A DNA stretch of 64,000 nt from Bimuria novae-zelandiae CBS 107.79 (lineage: Eukaryota > Ascomycota > Dothideomycetes > Pleosporales > Didymosphaeriaceae). The stretch lies in contig ML976738.1 in NCBI GenBank assembly GCA_010015655.1, positions 270,555 through 334,554 of the forward strand. Reading direction: 5' to 3'. The position numbers were made by a program, and so were the translations under genes. Every line of letters starts with the position of its first letter. Within the stretch, counting starts at the first letter, position 1. Of the stretch, positions 57,987-64,000 are shown piece after piece. The notes beneath the pieces are model-generated. The model did no database searches, had not been told where the DNA came from, and saw only the letters and a list, made by a program, of their open reading frames with translations.

Positions 57987-58751
57987 TAGGCGGCTTCCCC
58001 GCCTACAGAATTGATCACTCTTACACTTAACTTCATCAGGTTATGAGCCCGGGTCTGCACGCTCACCACACCACTACACCGGCTATATATAGGTATATCT
58101 CCTTTACGCTCTACGCAGCTGCAACCTCCGCTACGCCTACAGGCCACTGGTGGGTACGCTGTACGCTGTTGAGCCACTGTCGCCGCCCAGCTACCCGCTA
58201 CGTCACCGGCACAGCACCTCTCACGACAATCGCCACCCGCGGTTTCACATCGCCTCTACTAAAAGCACCTGCTCACGACGGCTGCCTTAGTCGACACCTT
58301 ATAACTAACTACGTTAAACTACTAGTCGAGTTACTTATTAATAGATCTTACTAACTATTAACTATATTAACCTTCTAGTTTAAACTAGACCTAAGGTCCT
58401 TACTTAAGCTTAAATCCTATAGCAAAAATTTCTTAAAATACTAATTAGCCTAGAATATTATCTTTTAATACGTAAGTCTATAGTTAGTTATCTTTAAAAA
58501 GAAACGACCCTGCTTGTTCGCCTTCACTAGACCACGACGAGCGACCAAAGGGCATTGCAGAAATGCTCCACTAGCGGAAGTTAGGGATCAGAGGCCTATA
58601 CTAGTCTTGACATACGCATCCCTAAATGAATAAAGAATCGATTGTAGCATCTATACCCTCTGACTGAAGACAACAAAGACCGCCTAAGAAAAAGACTCCT
58701 CCGTCCATCCCGGCCTGAGACCCACCAACTCACGCCACGCCACACTACCAA
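57987..58751 (+). mobile_element. Possible copia 5' fragment, then 3' flank of the permease
   Basis: GGTTATGAGCCC at 58039-58050 is the initiator tRNA-Met primer site and follows ...TTCATCA, a possible LTR end. The next ~300 bp are GC-richer and then become RIPped to about 58500. 58500-58751 is normal DNA downstream of the permease. No second LTR is seen, so this is a fragment at best. Confidence 0.45.
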
Positions 58752-60049
58752 TCAATCTTTGCTGTACATATGAATGACCTCCCTATCTGCCTCTACGACG
58801 GGTCCAGCGTACGCATGACTACCCCAAAACAAATAGTTAATCGTGCTAAAGATGACTACCACAACAGTCACAAGAATGGCCCAGTTCATGTTCTGGGATG
58901 TCACTGGGAGTGTTGTCGGCCAAAAAGATAAAGAAGCTGACAAAGACAAGGTAGCAGCATGCGAGGATGTTGTTTGCGATCCCTAGACGGGAAGGGAGAG
59001 TCCAAGGGCCCCATACTAGTCTGCTGCCCTCAGTGTTAGCAATAGTATCTGCATCGTCCAACTGGCCAATGTCGCCTTTGATTCGTCGCTATAGTAACAA
59101 TCCGCAAGCTAAAAGATATGACCCGAATAGAGCCGCGACTGTGAGGGACACGACGCCGTTGAATGCGACTGGGTCTCCGATATTTACGAAGGCAAGGACG
59201 AAAGCGATAGCTGATGTGATAGCAACAGCGTTGATTGGGATACCGGTTCGTCGGTCGATCTTATGTGGCCATTAGCGAAGGAATTCTGATATCATGTGTT
59301 GACTAACTCGTTCTATAAATCGCCATCCGGGTACGCCACTGTCCCGTGCGAAGGCCCAAAGAATTCTGGATGACGAAGCCATGACGCCTGTTGTAGCGCT
59401 GAATGCCATAACAACAATAAGAGAGGCCATGACGGCTGCCCTAGTTACTGAACCTAACGCCTGTCGAAAGATGGACATGATTGGATATATCGAGTTCTTG
59501 GCCAGAGCTTGTTCAAGGTCCGAGATGCAGTGAAGCACTGTGATCATCAAAGCCAATCCTAGCAGGCCATTGATGAGGATACTCTTTAGGATCGCCTTGG
59601 GCACGACTCTAGGGGCATTTTGGATCTCTTCAGCTATGTGAATCGCCGCGTCGCCACCTTTGTTGATGATCAGTAAGCATCCTATTCGCTACGCGTCTTT
59701 CGGGAAGGAACGTACCCATGAATGCAAAGACATTGCTGATCATACCGATACAGAGCGAGAGTCCATTCAACGGCCATCCTTCGGTAAATGTGAAAGTCCA
59801 GAAGACGAAACTGGAGTCGGTGTGTTCAGCTAAGACGATTAGTGGTATAAAGACCCCAAAGAAGCCTAGAATATGCAACACTAGAAGGAAGCCTTCGAAC
59901 TTTGGAAGCCACTTCGCGACTAAAGTATTGATAACGACAAATATTAACACAACTGCCCAGTAAAGGAGTGTTCCATGCCAGTTCTGCCATCTAGCCAGAT
60001 ATGAGGGGTGCGTGAGGGCCATGACACCCTGGATCAGGGTCACCGTTAT

Positions 60050-60177
60050 CAGACTTGTCAACAATCAAGCCAATCAAGCCGATCTAACCAAATTTAGTAA
60101 CATCTTAACTTACGCGAGCTAGTGAATTACCATATTAGGCTAGACCGGCTTGATTGGCTTGATTGTTGACAAGTCTG
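60050..60177. mobile_element. 128-bp hAT-like MITE, 8-bp target duplication ACCGTTAT
   Basis: Inverted termini of 40 bp with two mismatches (CAGACTTGTCAACAATCAAG...). ACCGTTAT at 60042-60049 and 60178-60185. An 8-bp duplication is typical of hAT elements. Termini are about two thirds of its length. It lies in the permease coding sequence. Confidence 0.9.
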
Positions 60178-60385
60178 ACCGTTATGAATGAGCCGGAGGC
60201 TTCTAAAGCCTGCCAGCCGCAGACAGTGAGCCAACCCAGTTATAATCTCAGAAGGAGCGGCCTATAGTATGATATGCTTCTGGGAACCACACCAGTGACA
60301 TAACTGAGAGCTTTGCGTGCTGGCACTGGTGCAAGCATGGCCACCCAGTGATATTGTCTGGAAGATGTACAGTGCCAAGACATTA

Positions 60386-61599
60386 GTCTGTTGACACCGG
60401 ACCCGCGTCGCGCATCCCCACCCAACCTCAATCTTTTTAGCCTTCCACCAACCCACAATGCAACGCGAATTTGGCAGGGAAATTAGTAGTAATCGAGGGA
60501 GGAATAATAAATTAAGTAAATTATAAAAAGCTAGGATATTATCTATAGTAAAGGTAAGAGAATTAAAAGCTTTAATCGCGTCGCGTTTTAGCTACACACG
60601 GCAGACAATTTATAACACAATTAAGCAATAGAACAACTATAATATAACTAAATCTTTGCCTTAATCTAGTTAGCCAAAGAAGCTTACACGCCGACAAGAA
60701 TAATTACTCCTTTAAATCGCTTGCCAGCACCCTAGAATTAAGTATGTATAGCTAAAGGCTAAAGTTATAGGCGTACAGGTTTATCGCAAGACACTCTATC
60801 AGCTACTTAAAAAACACTATATTACGAACTAGGTAGTAAAGAAGAGGCCTAAGCTCACTTTAGCACATGCAAGATTAAGGCGTTAATAGGCTTAGCAGAT
60901 ATAGAATTTTAACTTTAAAAGCGTAACTTTTTCTAATAAGGTCTCAGCAGAGCAAGGCAAGGGAAAGAAGAGGATCTAGGTCTTTAGGACGCCACTCCAA
61001 AAATAGGATCACGATAAGATTGAAGAGGAGGATATTCAGAAGGGGATAGTACAGATGTTCTAGGCCTGCTTCTAGTATAAAGGTCGATCTGAACTCATCG
61101 CAATAGAACGAGATCCACAAGCTCCACGGAATGGCTATAGTGCACGCTCATATATCTAGGCGCTAGAGGAAGGGCTCCTACCAGTATTAGATAAAGATAC
61201 TATCTATCAGATAGATAATGCACCAATTCATACCGCCTACAAGACGGCCCTCTAGCTAGAGGCAATAGACATTGAAGTTCTAGATTTCCCTCCTTACTCA
61301 CCTGACCTCAATCCAATTAAGCACCTCTGGTGGGCACTCAAACAGAAGGTAATTGAATTACATCCGGAATTAGAGGACCAAGGGTGGCAGCAGATTAATA
61401 GAGACGCATTTATCGACGCTGCCTAAGAAGCTTGGCGAGCCCTGCCCTAGGATCTCATAAAGAAGCTCATTGATTCTATGCCAAGGAGAATACAGGCAGT
61501 GATAAAAGCTAGAGGCTGGCAAACAAAGTACTGAAATAGCATTCAATTGAGGCCTTGAAATTACTGTCAAAAAAGTTGAAATTTTCGGTGTCAACAGAC
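60386..61599 (+). mobile_element. Tc1/mariner element in the permease gene, RIP-inactivated
   Basis: Ends GTCTGTTGACACCG and CGGTGTCAACAGAC with TA at 60384-60385 and 61600-61601; 1214 bp. The plus strand encodes a Tc1-type transposase: TFSNKVSAEQ near 60925-60950, QIDNAPIHTA near 61215-61245, FPPYSPDLNPIKHLWW near 61287-61335, and a C-terminus ending at TGA near 61531. The first catalytic Asp (usual SDE) is Asn and the third residue (usual NPIEHLW) is Lys; both are G-to-A changes. Several TAG/TAA stops. Distinct from the family at 27 kb. Confidence 0.88.
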
Positions 61600-62016
61600 T
61601 AATGTCCTAGTACTGTAGGTGCCATGGATAATAGCTTGGAAAGCGTAGCAAAGACTGAGATTGTGCCTATCCAGACTAGCAAGTATCCATAAGCAAGGGC
61701 CCCGGGCCCGCCACTGCTGCTGTCAGTCGACTTCTCGCCTTTCGGCGCTGGTAAAGAACACGTACTTTTCTAGTCGCAGTAGAAAGAGAATACCGTACCA
61801 AGTAATGAGAACAGTGCAACTGACTCCTAATATTGTTATAGAACCAAAGTTTCGCTGTGTTCGTGTTATTGATCTCGTCGTGAGATGGTCACAAAAGTAA
61901 TATTTTCGCACCTTCAGCACTGCCTTCTTTCCTACACAAGCAAGAGCTGCATCGTCATAGCCACTTCGATTGATATCTGGTACCAAGGCAACCGCGTTAG
62001 CAGGGTTTGTCGGCAT

Positions 62017-62603
62017 GTTGGACGCTTCTGTTGAGTTGAGGGCTGCAGTACCAAAGGAGCGCGTGGACAGCTGTTCATCGCCAAAACGACCCTTATATTA
62101 GCCATCGCACGCGTGTGGTGTAGCAACTTGTCGGAGACTCTAGTGGCTCCTTGTCAATCACAGACGCCGATCTGCAACGAACCCGGCAGACTGGAATAGA
62201 GCGGGCGGCCGCCACGTTCGGCACGGAAGCGCTTCGTAAACGCACATGTGTCGAACGCTGACCTGCAATGAACCCGGCAGACTAGAATAGAGCTGGGGAA
62301 AAGCCACGTTTGGCACGGAAGCACTTCGTAAATGCATGTCTTTCGGTATGGAACGTCTAAGCGCGTGATCTGCATGTTTAGCCGCGCTGTGATGATTCGT
62401 ATTAACCCTGGCATCGGGATGCAGGGGATGGTACGACGGAGCATAGCACCGAGCCACCGGCAGGCGTTATCAGTTCACAGCACTGCATTGGTGCGGAACG
62501 GTCAGCGTGATCCGTCAGAACTTGTCCTTGGGTCCGTATAGTCAGCTGCAACCATAATCACCTTCGTTGTGAATGGTTGACAACAAGGGATATGCTTTAA
62601 GTT
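62017..62603. other. Permease upstream region and diverged direct repeats
   Basis: Holds the former permease promoter and a duplicated ~76-bp unit (62169-62336). Frames on both strands across the duplication have no motif. Confidence 0.45.
62169..62336. repeat. Two direct repeats of ~76 bp, 91 bp apart
   Basis: 62169-62244 and 62260-62336 both contain ACCCGGCAGACT-GAATAGAG and CACGTT-GGCACGGAAGC-CTTCGTAAA. Most of the differences are C/T or G/A, with a few bases changed in the middle. Confidence 0.85.
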
Positions 62604-63100
62604 CTAGGTCGATAAAGGATGGCGGAGCTTCGACGCAGCAGTTCGCGCAGAACTTCCACTTGCTCCAGTAGCTTGCAGCTCGGTACCCCTCCTATCTTCC
62701 TCGGGCTCATCTACACGTATCATACCCGACTCCAGGCTCTCTAGAAAACGCCTAATATGAGGGATACAGCCTGTTGATATCTGCATTGATTGAACGGCTT
62801 GGTTAAGCACCACTGGTAACCACATGTTGAGCGTGAAGTCGTTGAGCCTCTGAGCTCGTTGAAACATAGTCAGTTCCGCAATCGCAACTCCCACAACTCT
62901 GTCTAGAATTAGTCTTATAAGGAGGAGGTTGGGAGGATTGACATGAATCGAGTTGAGAAGATGAACAAGAGCGGAATCTTGTTGGATACCCCAATCTGAA
63001 GTCCCCAGTGAAGATGTAGCTGCTGAGTGATGCCGACATCGCTTAAGATGTCTCCTAGCGCAACAAATGTCCACCACGCTGATTGTGGATTCTCAGCATT
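62604..63100 (-). pseudogene. C-terminal part of a rhodopsin-like fungal integral membrane protein
   Basis: The segment 63079-62940 reads AWWTFVALGDILSDVGI...HWGLQIGVSNK...FIFSTRF, and 62935-62604 reads LIRLILDRVV...FTLNMWLPVVLNQAVQSMQI, STGCIPHIRRFLESLESGMI. These follow the last helices and C-terminus of the fungal rhodopsin-domain family (PF20684): WxxL-D--xE, W-LQ--xxxK, F-xR, IRL, and the CxPxLRPFLxSLxSG end. The two parts are in different frames, with a shift near 62920-62940, and the N-terminal helices are missing. It is a decayed fragment. Confidence 0.6.
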
Positions 63101-63121
63101 GCTTCTTAAGCAGCGCTTTCA

Positions 63122-63172
63122 ACGTACAGTACTACGCCACGTACAGTACTACGCCACGTACAGTACGACCCG
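63122..63172. repeat. 17-bp tandem repeat, three copies
   Basis: Units ACGTACAGTACTACGCC at 63122-63138 and 63139-63155, with a changed third unit. GTACAGTACTAC recurs near 63260. The TA-rich DNA after it suggests the terminal array of a transposon that runs past the window, which is inference. Confidence 0.75.
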
Positions 63173-64000
63173 TAGGGTGAATTGAGCCGTAGGGACGTAC
63201 GGGCACCTCGACCCGTACAGGGCACCGTCCGTAGCAATTTTCGAAACCGTACTTACGGGTGTACAGTACTACTTTGGATAGATTTTAGGTAGTAATTAGC
63301 GTGCTATTAGTAGACTTTACCTATGCCCCTAGCTAACTTCTAGCATAATAATAGTTTATTACTAAGAGCCTATATAATGCTAGTAGAGTAGAATATTTTT
63401 ATAAAGTTTTATTAACTTTATACTTCTACCTATATATAATTATTAGTAGTAAATTAATTGTGATAAATTATTTTACAATAACTAGAAGCTTTTAGTTTGC
63501 CTTTTTATAAGTATTATTCTCCTTATCCTCGTAACTATATTGCTATGCTATATTTAAAATAAGGACAACTATTACTACATAAGTGGGGAACTTTAAGTCC
63601 CTAAATAACTTACTATTAGTGTTGCAGTAGAAAAGATTGTGGAATTCTTCTGCTAGAGTAGTAGTAGTAGTAGTAGTATTGATTAACGTCCAGGAACGTA
63701 ACGTTCTAGCCTCCCGTGGGGCATGGGGACGTGCTAAGCTGTATTTACAGAAAGCATTTCGTGCCTGCCGGCTGGCTACCATCAGAGTAGCCTTGTTGTA
63801 CATAGCCCATCCTCCCTTTAATAGGTCTACCTGCTACTACAGGCACCTAGATACCTATAGTAGCCGGCCCTCATCTGTGAGGGTGTTGTTGTTCTGCCCC
63901 TCTCTCCCTCGCCCTTGTAGCTCTGCTCCCGTACTGTCTTCCTCCCCCTACCTCGTACGAAGTAGGACCTCGTACGAGTTAGCAAGCTGCCTTGTACCTT
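63173..64000. other. RIPped repeat DNA at the window edge, with a (GTA)7 run
   Basis: 63290-63660 is TA-rich and stop-dense. (GTA)7 lies at 63658-63678. From 63700 composition is normal and a minus-strand frame (63803-63543) reads through the microsatellite as poly-Thr; I recognise no domain. CTCGTACGA motifs recur near 63951-63980. Confidence 0.4.

Larger units (their letters stand above)
58752..62016 (-). pseudogene. Amino-acid/GABA permease-like gene, broken by two transposons, stop and frameshift
   Basis: Reads leftward from ATG 62016. Exon 1 is 62016-61912; exon 2 is 61854-61766 (RNFGSITILGVSCTVLITW); exon 3 starts at 61716 (GGPGALAYGYLLVWIGT). The Tc1 element 60386-61599 splits it; QYHWVAMLAP and ALSYVTG follow at 60370-60290. 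The hAT-like MITE 60050-60177 splits it again before TLIQGVMALTHPSY. Later exons give NVFAFMGTF, FSATTGVMASSSRILWAFARD, an intron at 59263-59310 region, RRTGIPINAVAIT and MNWAILVTVVVVIFSTINYLFWG. Lesions: TAG for Trp in LLLWRR, a 1-nt insertion before TTLPVTSQN, no acceptor AG at the intron after SYVTG. The family is the APC superfamily, 12 TM, importing amino acids or GABA at the plasma membrane. Confidence 0.82.

Noticed and set aside
58043..58354. 103-residue plus-strand frame
   Set aside because: Probably leader sequence of a copia fragment; no Gag motif is recognisable.
63543..63803. 86-residue minus-strand frame with poly-Thr
   Set aside because: The frame passes through a (GTA)n microsatellite and RIPped DNA and has no recognisable domain.
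1..64000. Secondary-metabolite or effector gene cluster
   Set aside because: No polyketide synthase, NRPS, terpene synthase or secreted Cys-rich protein is visible; the MFS, permease and reductase are unrelated pseudogenes.
1..64000. tRNA or rRNA genes
   Set aside because: I saw no cloverleaf with intact A and B boxes; the tRNA-Met-like strings are retrotransposon primer sites. A covariance-model scan would settle it.

Overview
The window reads as chromosomal DNA of a filamentous ascomycete (Pezizomycotina), most likely a dothideomycete. The signs are 45-105 bp GT-AG introns with CTGAC/CTAAC branch sites, fungus-specific families (FunK1 kinase, DUF3176 membrane protein, a DUF3716-like CxxC protein, BTB and chromodomain proteins), and long TA-rich tracts in which transposon genes are full of TAG/TAA stops. 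That decay is what repeat-induced point mutation (RIP) leaves. The species is not identifiable from this alone.

Layout. 1-0.9 kb: tail of a RIP-degraded Fot1/pogo element. 1.1-3.7 kb: intact DUF3176 gene (minus). 4.4-6.9 kb: Fot1 element holding a solo LTR. 7.5-12.8 kb: the best gene island (FunK1 kinase, a phosphotransferase-like scrap, a small Cys protein, a frameshifted protein kinase). 12.9-22.8 kb: a run of a Ty1/copia element, a Fot1 element, a piggyBac-like element with a 927-bp assembly gap, and a MITE. 23.5-31.3 kb: second gene island (CxxC protein, BTB protein, a nearly intact Tc1/mariner transposase, a chromodomain protein). 31.3-33.3 kb: unique DNA with no gene I can support. 33.3-50.9 kb: nested, heavily RIPped transposons (gypsy, copia, three Fot1 copies, a Tc1 relative, solo LTRs, a long-arm inverted-repeat element). 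50.9-63.1 kb: four host genes (cytochrome b5/b5-reductase fusion, MFS transporter, amino-acid permease, rhodopsin-like membrane protein), all broken, with transposons between and inside them. 63.1-64 kb: start of another repeat.

The genes do not form an obvious pathway. The main story is genome defence and decay. Transposons insert into each other with clean target-site duplications: 5 bp for LTR elements, TA for Fot1/Tc1, 8 bp for one hAT-like MITE. RIP destroys them, and host genes next to them carry the same C-to-T type stop codons. I did not find a clear new biochemical system. The most distinctive undescribed structure is a family of about 800-bp non-autonomous elements with ~260-bp inverted arms and paired ACTAGT boxes, each carrying a Fot1 insertion (48.1-50.9 kb and 54.6-58.0 kb).
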